A stretch of DNA of 64,000 nt from Citreimonas salinaria (GTDB lineage: Bacteria > Pseudomonadota > Alphaproteobacteria > Rhodobacterales > Rhodobacteraceae), in the NCBI RefSeq assembly GCF_900107235.1, contig NZ_FNPF01000018.1:27625-91624 (forward strand). The letters are read 5' to 3'. This document shows, piece by piece, positions 51,614-60,416 of the stretch (its first letter is position 1; each line of letters begins with the position of its first letter). The notes beneath the pieces are model-generated. The model searched no databases, was not told where the DNA came from, and worked only from the letters and a program-made list of their open reading frames with translations. Position numbers and translations under genes: made by a program.

Positions 51614-52960
51614 ATGAAATACCAATCGCAAAAGGTCGCCTACGCCTACTTCGTCGCCGCCATGGGCCTGTTCGGGATTCAGGTGCTGGGCGGGTTGCTG
51701 CTGGGCTGGATCTACGTGTCGCCGAACACGCTGTCGGAGGTTCTGCCCTTCAACATCGTGCGCATGATCCACACCAACGCGCTGATCGTGTGGCTGCTGC
51801 TGGGCTTCTTCGGCGCCGCCTACTACCTGGTGCCCGAAGAGAGCGAGCGCGAGATCTACTCGGTCAGGCTGGCCTACATCCAGCTGGCCATCCTGGTGAT
51901 CGGCACGCTGGGCGCGGTCGCGTCCTACCTCGTGGGCATCCACGGCGGGCGCGAGTTCCTCGAGCAGCCGCTCTGGGTCAAGTTCGGCATCCTCGTGGCG
52001 GCGGTGATCTTCCTCGTGAACATCTCGCTGACCTTCCTCGCGGGCCGCAAGACCGCGATCACCAACATCCTTCTGACGGGCCTGTGGCTGCTGTGCCTGC
52101 TGTGGATCTTCGCCTTCATCAACCCCGACAACCTGTCGCTGGACAAGCTCTACTGGTGGATGGTCGTGCACCTCTGGGTCGAGGCGACGTGGGAACTGGT
52201 GATGGCCGCGATCCTGGGCTTCCTGATGCTGAAGCTGACGGGCGTCGACCGCGAGGTGATCGAGAAATGGCTCTACGTCATCGTCGCCACGGCGCTGTTC
52301 TCGGGCATCCTGGGGACCGGGCACCACTTCTACTGGATCGGCGCGCCGGGCTACTGGCAGTGGATCGGCTCGGTCTTCTCGACCTTCGAGGTGATCCCGT
52401 TCTTCGCCATGATGTCCTTCGCCTTCGTGATGGTCTGGAAGGGGCGCAAGAACCACCCCAACAAGGCCGCGCTGCTGTGGTCGCTGGGGGCCTCGACGGT
52501 GGCGTTCTTCGGCGCGGGCGTGTGGGGCTTCCTGCACACGCTGCACGGGGTGAACTTCTACACCCACGGCACGCAGATCACCGCCGCGCACGGGCACCTG
52601 GCCTTCTACGGCGCCTATGTCGCGCTGAACCTGGCGATGTTCACCTATGCCATGCCGATCCTGCGGGGCCGCGATCCCTACAACCAGGTGCTCAACCAGG
52701 TGTCGTTCTGGCTGATGACGGGCGGGATGGCGTTCATGACGTTCACGCTGACCTTCGCGGGCACGATCCAGACGCACATGCAGCGGATCGTGGGCGACTA
52801 CTACATGGAAGTGCAGGACCAGCTGGGCATGTTCTACATGATGCGCTTCGGGTCCGGCGTGGCGGTCGTCCTGGGCGCGCTGCTGTTCATCTACTCGATG
52901 CTCGTGGTGCGCCGCGAAGCCACCCAACCCGGCCCGATGGCCGCCATCCCCGGAGAGTGA
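51614..52960 (+). CDS. norB: Nitric oxide reductase catalytic subunit NorB
   Basis: The 448-residue membrane subunit reducing two NO to N2O. Twelve helices are expected; conserved heme and FeB ligands appear in RMIHTNALIVWLLLGFFGA, WVEATWELVMAAILGFL (with the glutamate used by cNOR), GTGHHFYWIGAPGYWQWIGS and HGHLAFYGAYVALNLAM. The N-terminus YQSQKVAYAYF is typical of the short, cytochrome c-dependent type. SD AGGAGA precedes the ATG. Confidence 0.96.
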   Translation: MKYQSQKVAYAYFVAAMGLFGIQVLGGLLLGWIYVSPNTLSEVLPFNIVRMIHTNALIVWLLLGFFGAAYYLVPEESEREIYSVRLAYIQLAILVIGTLGAVASYLVGIHGGREFLEQPLWVKFGILVAAVIFLVNISLTFLAGRKTAITNILLTGLWLLCLLWIFAFINPDNLSLDKLYWWMVVHLWVEATWELVMAAILGFLMLKLTGVDREVIEKWLYVIVATALFSGILGTGHHFYWIGAPGYWQWIGSVFSTFEVIPFFAMMSFAFVMVWKGRKNHPNKAALLWSLGASTVAFFGAGVWGFLHTLHGVNFYTHGTQITAAHGHLAFYGAYVALNLAMFTYAMPILRGRDPYNQVLNQVSFWLMTGGMAFMTFTLTFAGTIQTHMQRIVGDYYMEVQDQLGMFYMMRFGSGVAVVLGALLFIYSMLVVRREATQPGPMAAIPGE

Positions 52961-52963
52961 GCC

Positions 52964-53758
52964 ATGCGTGACCTGGAAACCCCCAGCGTGCCGTTCTACC
53001 AGCCCGTCGCCGATGAATGCGCGGTGTTCGAGACGGCCCATGACAACGGTCTGCCCCTTCTTCTGAAGGGGCCGACCGGCTGCGGCAAGACGCGGTTCGT
53101 GGAACACATGGCCGCGCGCATGGGCCTGCCGCTGCACACGGTCGCCTGCCACGACGACCTGTCGGCGGCCGACCTGATCGGGCGCTACCTGCTGAAGGGG
53201 GGCGAGACGGTCTGGGTCGACGGCCCGCTGACCCGGGCGGTGCGCGAGGGCGGCATCTGTTACCTCGACGAGGTGGTCGAGGCGCGCAAGGACGTGACCG
53301 TGGTGCTGCACCCGCTGACCGACGACCGCCGTCGGCTGGTGATCGACCGCACGGGCGAGGAGCTGGTCGCACCCCCCAGCTTCATGCTGGTGGCCAGCTA
53401 CAACCCCGGCTACCAGAACATCCTGAAGAAGCTGAAGCCCTCGACCCGGCAGCGCTTCGTCTCGATCGGGTTCGACTTTCCTTCGCCCAAGGTCGAGCTT
53501 CCCGTCGTCGTCCGCGAAAGCGGCCTGGACGAGGCGCGGGCGGCCGGGCTGGTGCGCCTTGCGGGCAAGATCCGCGCGCTGTCGGGGATGGACCTCGAAG
53601 AGGGCGTGTCGACGCGGCTGCTGATCTACGCGGCCACGATGATCGCCCGCGGCATGGCGGTGGACCGCGCCATCGAGGCCGCGATCGTCGAGCCGCTTTC
53701 CGACGAGCCCGACACGCAGCAGGCGCTGCGCGACCTGGCCGCCGTGATCTACGGGTGA
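52964..53758 (+). CDS. norQ: NorQ AAA+ ATPase for nitric oxide reductase activation
   Basis: A 264-residue MoxR-type AAA+ ATPase with Walker A GPTGCGKT at residues 36-43 and Walker B-type ICYLDEVVEA. NorQ works with NorD to insert the non-heme iron of NorB. It starts three bases after norB and overlaps norD (GTGA). Confidence 0.94.
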   Translation: MRDLETPSVPFYQPVADECAVFETAHDNGLPLLLKGPTGCGKTRFVEHMAARMGLPLHTVACHDDLSAADLIGRYLLKGGETVWVDGPLTRAVREGGICYLDEVVEARKDVTVVLHPLTDDRRRLVIDRTGEELVAPPSFMLVASYNPGYQNILKKLKPSTRQRFVSIGFDFPSPKVELPVVVRESGLDEARAAGLVRLAGKIRALSGMDLEEGVSTRLLIYAATMIARGMAVDRAIEAAIVEPLSDEPDTQQALRDLAAVIYG

Positions 53759-55641
53759 TCGCTATGCTGCACGTCATGGACCTGATGGAGCCGGAGGAGA
53801 CGGTCGGCAACCTCTGGCACGACATGGCCAGCCGCTGGGGCGCGGCGAACCCCGACGCGTCGCGCGCGGTCCCCTTCGAGGCGATGCGCCCGTCGATGGC
53901 CGCGTTGTTCCGGGCCCTGGGCGGCGCGGCGGGGGTCGAGATCGCGATCGCGCCGCTGACCGGCTCGGACCACCGGCCCGATCGCCTGCGCCGGATCGGC
54001 ACGCCGCGCGAACGGGCCCACGTGGCCGACTTCGACGGCGACCGCCTGCGCCTGCCGCCGGTGATCGACGTCTTCCCGACGCGCGAGCTGAACCGCGCCT
54101 GCTACATGTGGCTGGCGGCGCTGGCGGCCTTCGTGGACCTGCCGGAGCCGCAGGCTGATGCGCTGGCGGCCGACCGGGCCGAGATCGCCGCGCTGGCGCG
54201 CGCCTCGGACAGGGCCTTTGCCGAATGCCCGGGCCTGCGCGCATCCTACGACCGGCTGTGCGCGCACATCGCCGCGACCCGCCGGCGCGGCGGGTTGCCG
54301 CGCTGCGAGGCGGGGGTCGAACGCCTGATCCTCGACCAGATCTGCGGCCATGCCCCGAGCGACGCCTGCCTGGACTGCCCCGCGCCGCGCGGCTACCGGA
54401 CCTACGCGCCGCTGCCGATCTGGCTGCGGCTGCGGGCCTGCGCGACGGGTGGCAAGGCCGCGCCGGAGGACGCGGAAAGCCGCGCCCCCGCGATGGCCGT
54501 GCCCACGCGCAAGGAGGCACGGCGCGAGGACCGCGACCAGGCCAACCGCAACGACAGCTTCATCGTGCACCGGTTCGAGTCGATCATGTCCTGGGCCGAA
54601 AGCCTGAACATCAACCGCATGGTCGACGACGACGACCAGGACAACGCCGCCAAGGCCGCCGAGGACCAGGATCACCTGACGCTGTCGGAGAACCTGAAAC
54701 GCGCGGCGACGCGCCTGCGCGTGTCGCTCGACCTGTCGCCCGAGGACGCCGAGCACGAGCGGCTGGCCGGGAGGTTCACCTATCCCGAATGGAACCGCCG
54801 CACCGGCGAGTACATGCCCGACCACACCCGCGTGCTCGAGGCCGAGGCCGCGCCATGCGCGGAATATGCCGCCGATCCCCGCCTCGTGGCGCGGGTGAAG
54901 CGGCAGTTCGCGCCGCTGCATCCGCGTCGCGTCGTCCTGCCCCGGCAGGTCGACGGCGACGACCTGGACCTCGACGCGGTGGTGACCTCGCGCACCGACA
55001 TCGCCTGCGGGCACGAAGGCTCGGACCGGGTCTGGCAGGCGGGTCGCCCGATGGCGCGCGACCTGTCGGTCGCGATCCTGATGGACTGCTCGCGCTCGAC
55101 CGAGGCCGCGCTCGGGGAAAGCTCGGTCATCGAGGTGGCGCGCGAGGGTCTGTCGGCGCTGGCCGCCGGCATCGACACGGCGGGCGACCGGCTGGGCATC
55201 TGGGGCTTCTCCTCGCTGCGCCGGGACCGGGTGTTCCTGCACCGGGCCAAGACCTTCGAGGAACCGATGTCGCCGGCCGTCACCGCGCGGATCGGCGGTC
55301 TGAAGCCCGGGCACTACACCCGGCTCGGGGCCGCCATTCGGCACGTCTCGGCCAGGCTGGCCGAGGAGGGGGCCACGCGCCGCCTGGTGCTGGTGCTGAC
55401 CGACGGAAAGCCCAACGACCTCGACCACTACGAAGGCCAGCACGGGATCGAGGACAGCCGCATGGCCGTCCGCGAGGCCCGCGCGCTGGGGCAGGCGGTG
55501 CACGGCGTGATCGTCGACGCGGACGGGCAGGACTGGTTCGCGAGCATCTTCGGGCGTGCCGGGTTCACCCTGCTGCCGCATCCCGAACGCCTGCCGCGCG
55601 CCCTACCCGAAATCTACCAGACCCTCACGATGGAGAACTGA
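53755..55641 (+). CDS. norD: NorD von Willebrand factor A protein for NOR activation
   Basis: A 628-residue cytoplasmic protein whose C-terminal quarter is a VWA domain with an intact metal site (VAILMDCSRSTEAAL: D-x-S-x-S) and LVLVLTDGKPNDLDHYEG. Partner of NorQ. GTG at 53755 overlaps the norQ stop; ATG codons at 53764 and 53776 are alternatives, so the first seven residues are uncertain. Confidence 0.93.
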   Translation: MIAMLHVMDLMEPEETVGNLWHDMASRWGAANPDASRAVPFEAMRPSMAALFRALGGAAGVEIAIAPLTGSDHRPDRLRRIGTPRERAHVADFDGDRLRLPPVIDVFPTRELNRACYMWLAALAAFVDLPEPQADALAADRAEIAALARASDRAFAECPGLRASYDRLCAHIAATRRRGGLPRCEAGVERLILDQICGHAPSDACLDCPAPRGYRTYAPLPIWLRLRACATGGKAAPEDAESRAPAMAVPTRKEARREDRDQANRNDSFIVHRFESIMSWAESLNINRMVDDDDQDNAAKAAEDQDHLTLSENLKRAATRLRVSLDLSPEDAEHERLAGRFTYPEWNRRTGEYMPDHTRVLEAEAAPCAEYAADPRLVARVKRQFAPLHPRRVVLPRQVDGDDLDLDAVVTSRTDIACGHEGSDRVWQAGRPMARDLSVAILMDCSRSTEAALGESSVIEVAREGLSALAAGIDTAGDRLGIWGFSSLRRDRVFLHRAKTFEEPMSPAVTARIGGLKPGHYTRLGAAIRHVSARLAEEGATRRLVLVLTDGKPNDLDHYEGQHGIEDSRMAVREARALGQAVHGVIVDADGQDWFASIFGRAGFTLLPHPERLPRALPEIYQTLTMEN

Positions 55642-55642
55642 C

Positions 55643-55816
55643 ATGAAACGCCTCTTGATCCTTGCCCTGTTCCTGCCCTTGCCCGCCTTCGCCGCGGGGT
55701 TCGACCGGCCCATCCCGCAGCCGCAGACCCAGGCGGCCGAGTTCTGGTTCCTGATCGGCTCGATCGGGCTGATTGTCGCGCTGGCCGCGGTCCAGGTCCT
55801 GGTCAGCCGGCGATGA
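55643..55816 (+). CDS. Small membrane protein of the nor cluster
   Basis: A 57-residue protein with a signal-like hydrophobic start (ending FAAGF), a short polar part rich in proline and glutamine, and a second membrane segment (FWFLIGSIGLIVALAAVQVLV) ending in SRR. It lies one base behind norD and overlaps the next gene by four bases. Small genes of this kind follow norD in several Rhodobacteraceae; I cannot assign a named family. Confidence 0.68.
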   Translation: MKRLLILALFLPLPAFAAGFDRPIPQPQTQAAEFWFLIGSIGLIVALAAVQVLVSRR

Positions 55817-56031
55817 CACCGCCGCTGAAATTGCTGGTCGCGCTCTACCCGTTCGGGGCGGGCGCGATCGGCGTCAACCTGTTCTTCGCCTCGCTCATCG
55901 GGACGTGGCTGGGCTGGCCTGCGCTGACGCCGTGGCACTCGGTCCTGGGGGGCATGGTGCTGGGCCTGCCCGCGACATGGGCCTTTGCCCGGCATATCGT
56001 GCGCCTGATGAAACAGGCCGAGGAACCATGA
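55813..56031 (+). CDS. Small membrane protein, NnrT candidate
   Basis: A 72-residue protein with two predicted membrane helices (IGVNLFFASLIGTWLGW and a second around GGMVLGLPATWAFA) and a basic end. By position between norD and nnrU it corresponds to the nnrT-type gene of Rhodobacter; sequence alone is too short for me to be sure. It overlaps both neighbours by four bases (ATGA). Confidence 0.62.
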   Translation: MTPPLKLLVALYPFGAGAIGVNLFFASLIGTWLGWPALTPWHSVLGGMVLGLPATWAFARHIVRLMKQAEEP

Positions 56032-56717
56032 CGGGCTGGACCGAATATGCCCTCGCGCTGACGCTGTTCGTCGCCAGCCACTTCGTGCCCCGGCTGTGGG
56101 GCCTGCGCGAGCGGCTGATCGGCGCGGCGGGCCGGCGCGCGTACTTCGCGCTCTACGGCCTGCTGTCGCTGGCACTGCTGGTCTGGGTGATCGCCGCGGC
56201 CGGGCGCGCGCCGTATGTCGAGCTGTGGCCGCAAGCGCCGTGGACGCGGTGGGCGCCCGTGCTGGCCATGCCCGTGGCGGTCGTGCTGGTCACCTGCGGC
56301 GCCGGCATCCGGCAGCCCTTCACCCTGGGCGGGCGCAAGACCGCGCTCGACCCCGAGGCGCCGGGATTCGCCGCCGTAACGCGCCACCCGCTGTTCCTGG
56401 CATTGGCGCTGTGGGCGGGGGCGCATCTGCTTCCGAACGGCGATCTGGCGCACGTGATTCTCTTCGGCAGCTTCACGCTCATGGCCGTGGCGGCGATCCC
56501 GGCCTTCGATGCGCGGGCGCGACGGATGCTCGGGCCGCAGGCCGAGGAGTTCTTTGCCGCGACCGCGATCCTGTCGCCCAAGCCGCTGGCCGACCGCCGC
56601 TGGCTGCGCGCCAATGCCCGCGAGCTAATCCTGCGCGCCGGGCTGGGACTCGCGGTTTGGCTGGGCCTGATGCATCTGCACGAACCGGTGATCGGCGCGT
56701 CGCCGTTTCCCGTCTGA
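56028..56717 (+). CDS. nnrU: NnrU family membrane protein
   Basis: A 229-residue membrane protein with six or so helices. Features of NnrU (methyltransferase-like integral membrane fold): SHFVPRLWGLRERL, TRHPLFLALALWAGAHLLPNGDLAHVILFGSF and GPQAEEFFA. NnrU is encoded with denitrification genes and is needed for NOR activity or NO metabolism in Rhodobacter. It is the last gene of the nor operon. Confidence 0.9.
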   Translation: MTGWTEYALALTLFVASHFVPRLWGLRERLIGAAGRRAYFALYGLLSLALLVWVIAAAGRAPYVELWPQAPWTRWAPVLAMPVAVVLVTCGAGIRQPFTLGGRKTALDPEAPGFAAVTRHPLFLALALWAGAHLLPNGDLAHVILFGSFTLMAVAAIPAFDARARRMLGPQAEEFFAATAILSPKPLADRRWLRANARELILRAGLGLAVWLGLMHLHEPVIGASPFPV

Positions 56718-56721
56718 ATTA

Positions 56722-56735
56722 TTGATCCTGCGCAA
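56722..56735 (+). promoter_or_regulatory. Hybrid FNR/NnrR box upstream of second hemN
   Basis: TTGAT-CCTG-CGCAA combines an FnrL half-site (TTGAT) with the reverse complement of an NnrR half-site (TTGCG). It is centred 41 bases before the ATG of the second hemN gene, which would place the transcript start at or near the start codon. Confidence 0.5.
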
Positions 56736-56769
56736 GGTCGGGGCGGCGGGAAAGGCGCATAGGACGGAC

Positions 56770-58125
56770 ATGAAACAGATCGAACGCCTCCGATCCCTCG
56801 GCCTTTTCGACGCCAGGGTGCCCCGCTACACCTCGTATCCCACCGCGCCGGTATTCTCGCCCGAGGTGGGCGAGCCGCAACAGGACGCCGCGCTTCGGGC
56901 GCTGGACCCGCATACGCCCGTGTCGGTCTACCTGCACATTCCCTTCTGCGAACGGCTCTGCTGGTTCTGCGCCTGCCGCACGCAGGGGACGAAGACCCTA
57001 AGCCCCGTCGAAAGCTATCTCGGTACGCTCGAGCAGGAGCTTGCGCTGCTGGCGCGAACCTTGCCGGCGGGCCTGCGGATGGGGCGGATGCACTGGGGTG
57101 GCGGCACGCCGACGATCCTGCCGCCCGGGCTGATCCACCGGCTGGCGCAGGCGGTCAAGGCGGTGATCCCGCCGACCGACAACTGGGAGTTCTCGGTCGA
57201 GATCGACCCGACGATGGTGGACCGGGCGAAGATCGACGCGCTGGCCGAGGAGGGGATGAAACGCGCCAGCATCGGCATCCAAGACTTCGACCCGAAGGTG
57301 CAGGAGGCGATCGGGCGCATCCAGCCGTTCGACGTGACGCGCGATTGCGTGCGGGACCTGCGCGCGGCGGGGATAAGGTCGCTGAACGCCGATCTGGTCT
57401 ACGGCCTGCCGCACCAGGACGTGGCGCGGCTGGACGACACGGTGTCGTGCGTGCTGGACCTCGACCCCGACCGGATCGCGCTGTTCGGCTACGCCCACGT
57501 GCCGTGGGTGTCCAAGCGCCAGCGCCTGATCGACGAATCCGCGCTGCCGCGGGAAGTGGCGCGCTACGAGCTGGCCGAGCGCGCGGCGGCCCGCTTCCGC
57601 GACGCGGGCCTGACCCCGATTGGCATCGACCACTTCGCCCGGCCGGACGACGGCTTGGCCGTCGCCGCGCGGAGCGGGCGCCTGCGGCGCAATTTCCAGG
57701 GCTACGTGGACGATACCTGTCCGACGCTGATCGGCCTCGGCGCGTCGTCGATCTCGCGCCTGCCCACCGGGTTCATCCAGAACGCCGCCGCCACGCCGGC
57801 CTATGTCGAGCGGATCGAGGCGGGGAAACTGGCAGGCGCTCGCGGCCACGTCATGACCGAGGAGGACCTGCTGCGCGGCCGCGCGATCGAGATGCTGATG
57901 TGCAATTTCCGGCTGGACCTCGACGCGCTGCGCGCCGGCTTCGGCGCGGGCGCCGACCGGCTGAGGGCCCAGATGGCGCTGGCCGCCGAGCGGTTCGGCG
58001 ACCTGGTCGAGGTCTCGGACGACGGGCTGACGATCCTGCCCGAAGGGCGCGCGCTGACCCGGCTCGTGGCGCATGTCTTCGACGGCTACTCTCCGGACGG
58101 CGCCCGCTACAGCCAGGCATCCTGA
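56770..58125 (+). CDS. hemN: Oxygen-independent coproporphyrinogen III oxidase, HemN family (copy 2)
   Basis: A 451-residue radical-SAM protein closely similar to the one at 34715: RVPRYTSYPTAPVF, cluster motif CERLCWFCACRTQGT, WGGGTPTILP and GIQDFDPKVQEAIGR are all present, and the C-terminus ends SPDGARYSQAS. It starts at ATG 56770, as an upstream TTG at 56722 lies in the operator. Heme demand in denitrification (NOR, heme d1-free here, cytochromes) fits its position directly behind nor genes. A strong hairpin follows the gene. Confidence 0.93.
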   Translation: MKQIERLRSLGLFDARVPRYTSYPTAPVFSPEVGEPQQDAALRALDPHTPVSVYLHIPFCERLCWFCACRTQGTKTLSPVESYLGTLEQELALLARTLPAGLRMGRMHWGGGTPTILPPGLIHRLAQAVKAVIPPTDNWEFSVEIDPTMVDRAKIDALAEEGMKRASIGIQDFDPKVQEAIGRIQPFDVTRDCVRDLRAAGIRSLNADLVYGLPHQDVARLDDTVSCVLDLDPDRIALFGYAHVPWVSKRQRLIDESALPREVARYELAERAAARFRDAGLTPIGIDHFARPDDGLAVAARSGRLRRNFQGYVDDTCPTLIGLGASSISRLPTGFIQNAAATPAYVERIEAGKLAGARGHVMTEEDLLRGRAIEMLMCNFRLDLDALRAGFGAGADRLRAQMALAAERFGDLVEVSDDGLTILPEGRALTRLVAHVFDGYSPDGARYSQAS

Positions 58126-58166
58126 CCGCCCCACGCCCCGGCAGCCTGTCCGCCGGGGCTCCAGTT

Positions 58167-58201
58167 GACCAGACGCCCCGGCCGGTCCGGGGCGTTTGGT
58201 C
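58167..58201 (+). terminator. Strong hairpin terminator after second hemN
   Basis: A 15-base stem with one G-T wobble (from GACCAGACGCCCC to GGGGCGTTTGGTC) closes a five-base loop CCGGT. It begins about 40 bases after the hemN stop. There is no true T-run, but the stem is very stable. Confidence 0.65.
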
Positions 58202-58474
58202 GACGGCGGGCGTGATGCTCTCCTTGATCTGATACGGCGCACGCCGCATGAGGGCGACGGGCCGCGTGGGCCAAGCCGTGGCGGGGAAACTTCGACTGCG
58301 CGCGAAAGCCCTGCGCGCGCGTGCGTCATGCCTCGGGCCCACTTGCCGCTCGGCCGCCCAAGCCGGTTCCTCATCGCGGCGAGAAACGCGTTCCTATGAC
58401 AATGCCGGCAGCTGCGGAGGATCGACGCTACGGCCCTTGTCCTGGACCGACCTGCCGCACGAGCGGAGGCGCCC
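58202..58474. other. Empty stretch between two terminators
   Basis: Between the hemN terminator and the nirK terminator, about 270 bases have no gene I can support and no operator; the genes on both sides converge here. Confidence 0.45.
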
Positions 58475-58506
58475 AAACGAAAGCCGGCCACCCGAAGGCG
58501 GCCGGC
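58475..58506 (-). terminator. Terminator after nirK
   Basis: On the minus strand GCCGGCCGCC and GGTGGCCGGC form a ten-base stem with one wobble closed by a TTCG tetraloop, followed by TTTCGTTT. It begins about 20 bases past the nirK stop. Confidence 0.75.
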
Positions 58507-58527
58507 CGATTTGTACTGCGACGGATC

Positions 58528-59571
58528 CTAGCGCGCGTCTGCCGTCTTCACCGGGGCCTCGATCGCCCCGAAGATCGCGGGCTGCTCGGCGCCCTTGACC
58601 TGCAGGATGCCCGCCAGTCCCCGTTCGACCCGGCTGAGCGCGTGGTCGACCAGGATGTAGTTGCCCGGCACGTCCAGCTCGATGTCCACGGCCGTGGCAC
58701 CACCCGGTGCCACCGTCACGGTCTGCACGTCGTTGACCACCTCGCTGTTGAGGCTGCCCAGCGAATAGACGTTGTCGAAGATCTCGCCAATCACGTGGAA
58801 GGACGACGTCTTGTTCGGGCCGCCCACGCCGAAGTAGATGCGGATCGTCTCGCCCACCTCGGCCTGAAGGGTCTTGTCCTTCAGCCCGTAGGCCGAGCCG
58901 TTGAAGACGTAGTATTCCGGCGTCTCGTTCAGCAGCTTGTCGTAGTCGGTGGCGTGCTCTCCTTGCGTGCCGAACGCCTGTTCGGTGTATATCTCGCCCT
59001 GCATCACGTAGAACTCGCGGTCGACCGGCGGCAGACCGCCCTCGGGCTCGACCAGGATCATGCCGTACATCCCGGCGGCGATGTGGTCCGCCACCATCGG
59101 GGTCGCGCAGTGATAGACGTAAAGACCGGGCTTCAGCGCCTTGAAGGTGAACGAACTGCTGTCGCCGGGCATGGTCATCGTCGCCTCGCCGCCGCCGCCC
59201 GGTCCGGTCACGGCGTGCAGGTCGATGTTGTGCGGGAACCAGCTGTCCTCGTCGTTGCTCAGGTTGACCTCGACGGTGTCGCCGACGCGGACGCGGATCA
59301 GCGGGCCGGGGACCTTCTCGTTGTAGGTCCAGTAGCGATAGGTCGCGCCGTCGGCCAGCTTGCCGGTGACCTCGACGGTGTCGAGGTTTACCACCACGTG
59401 CTCGGGGCCGCGGGCGCCCAAGGGGCCGGGAAGGTCGCCCGGCGCGCGAACGATGTCTGCGATCGGCTCTGCCGAGAGTTTTGCGTCGGCGGCCGTCTCG
59501 GCCTGCACGGTTCCCACGAATGCTGCCAGCACCAGTGCGCTTGCTGTCATCAGAAGGCGTTGAGCTTTCAT
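58528..59571 (-). CDS. nirK: Copper-containing nitrite reductase NirK
   Basis: A 347-residue periplasmic enzyme reducing nitrite to NO. A Sec signal peptide ends near VQAE. Type 1 copper ligands fit H114, C155, H163 and M168; type 2 copper ligands H119, H154 and H310; the catalytic aspartate D117 and histidine H259 are in HNIDLH and SFHVIG. The H-C-A-T-P-M-V-A-D-H form of the copper loop points to the class II type. It ends in a terminator and is divergent from a Crp/Fnr regulator gene. Confidence 0.95.
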   Translation of the reverse strand: MKAQRLLMTASALVLAAFVGTVQAETAADAKLSAEPIADIVRAPGDLPGPLGARGPEHVVVNLDTVEVTGKLADGATYRYWTYNEKVPGPLIRVRVGDTVEVNLSNDEDSWFPHNIDLHAVTGPGGGGEATMTMPGDSSSFTFKALKPGLYVYHCATPMVADHIAAGMYGMILVEPEGGLPPVDREFYVMQGEIYTEQAFGTQGEHATDYDKLLNETPEYYVFNGSAYGLKDKTLQAEVGETIRIYFGVGGPNKTSSFHVIGEIFDNVYSLGSLNSEVVNDVQTVTVAPGGATAVDIELDVPGNYILVDHALSRVERGLAGILQVKGAEQPAIFGAIEAPVKTADAR

Positions 59572-59651
59572 CGCCTTTTCCTTTCCTCGCTTGCGGAGAT
59601 CGGTGTGGTCTCTCGCTGATCCGCTTCTGGCACGACCGACCCGGTTCTTCT

Positions 59652-59665
59652 TTGCTGCGCGTCAA
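59652..59665. promoter_or_regulatory. Candidate Crp/Fnr-type box between nirK and the regulator
   Basis: TTGCTGCGCGTCAA has the TTG-N8-CAA frame and stands 81 bases upstream of nirK and 54 upstream of the divergent regulator. The match to either the FnrL or the NnrR consensus is partial. Confidence 0.4.
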
Positions 59666-59718
59666 CTAACGCATCGATTTGGCGGTCTATCCGGTCACTG
59701 CAATCGAAGGAGAGAGCG

Positions 59719-60414
59719 ATGGACCGGCGACGTATCGACATGCAGATCCTGGCGAGGAACGAGCTTTTCGCGAAGGCGGAGCCGGAGGTGGTCGCCGCCG
59801 CCTATGACATGGCCACCGAACAGTCTCTTGCCGCGGGCGGAATCCTGTTCGAGCAGGGCGCGCCCGCCAGAAGGCTGTTCGCGGTGTTCGGCGGCCGGGT
59901 TCGGCTGACGCAGTGCACCGAGGACGGCCAGCAGGTCCTGATCCGCTACGTTGGCGCGGGCGAACTGGCCGGTTTTCCCGTGCTGGCGGATACGCCGCAT
60001 TACCCGGTCTCTGCGACGGCGGTGGACGCCGTGCGCGCGATCCACTGGGACGGCCCGGCGATCCGCGGGCAGATCCACGCGAACCCGGTGCTTGCCGGCA
60101 ACGCCATGGCGGTGCTCGGGCGGCGCTACGAACAGTTGCAGACCCGCCTGCGGGAGCTTGCGACCGAGAATGTCGAGCACCGGCTCGCCCGCACGCTGGT
60201 CCTTCTGGTCGAGGAGGCCGGCGAACGCGTGCCCGAGGGGCTGAAGGTCGGCTTCCCGATCTCCCAACAGGAATTGGCCGAAATGGCCGGTACGTGCCTG
60301 CACACGGTAAGCCGCACCCTGACCGGTTGGGAGGCGCAGGGGCTGGTCGGGTGCGGCCGCCGTCGCGTACTGATCCGCGACATCGACGGATTGCGGGCGG
60401 TCGCGGACAGCTAA
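59719..60414 (+). CDS. Crp/Fnr-family regulator, Dnr-like
   Basis: A 231-residue regulator with an effector domain (FEQGAPARRLFAVFGGRVRLTQ) and a winged helix-turn-helix (ISQQELAEMAGTCLHTVSRTLTGWEAQGLV). No FNR-type cysteine cluster is present. The ATG has GGAGAG a few bases before it. Placed between nirK and the nos genes, it is probably a second NO- or redox-responsive regulator of denitrification (Dnr type). It differs clearly from the regulator at 50230. Confidence 0.85.
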   Translation: MDRRRIDMQILARNELFAKAEPEVVAAAYDMATEQSLAAGGILFEQGAPARRLFAVFGGRVRLTQCTEDGQQVLIRYVGAGELAGFPVLADTPHYPVSATAVDAVRAIHWDGPAIRGQIHANPVLAGNAMAVLGRRYEQLQTRLRELATENVEHRLARTLVLLVEEAGERVPEGLKVGFPISQQELAEMAGTCLHTVSRTLTGWEAQGLVGCGRRRVLIRDIDGLRAVADS

Positions 60415-60416
60415 GG

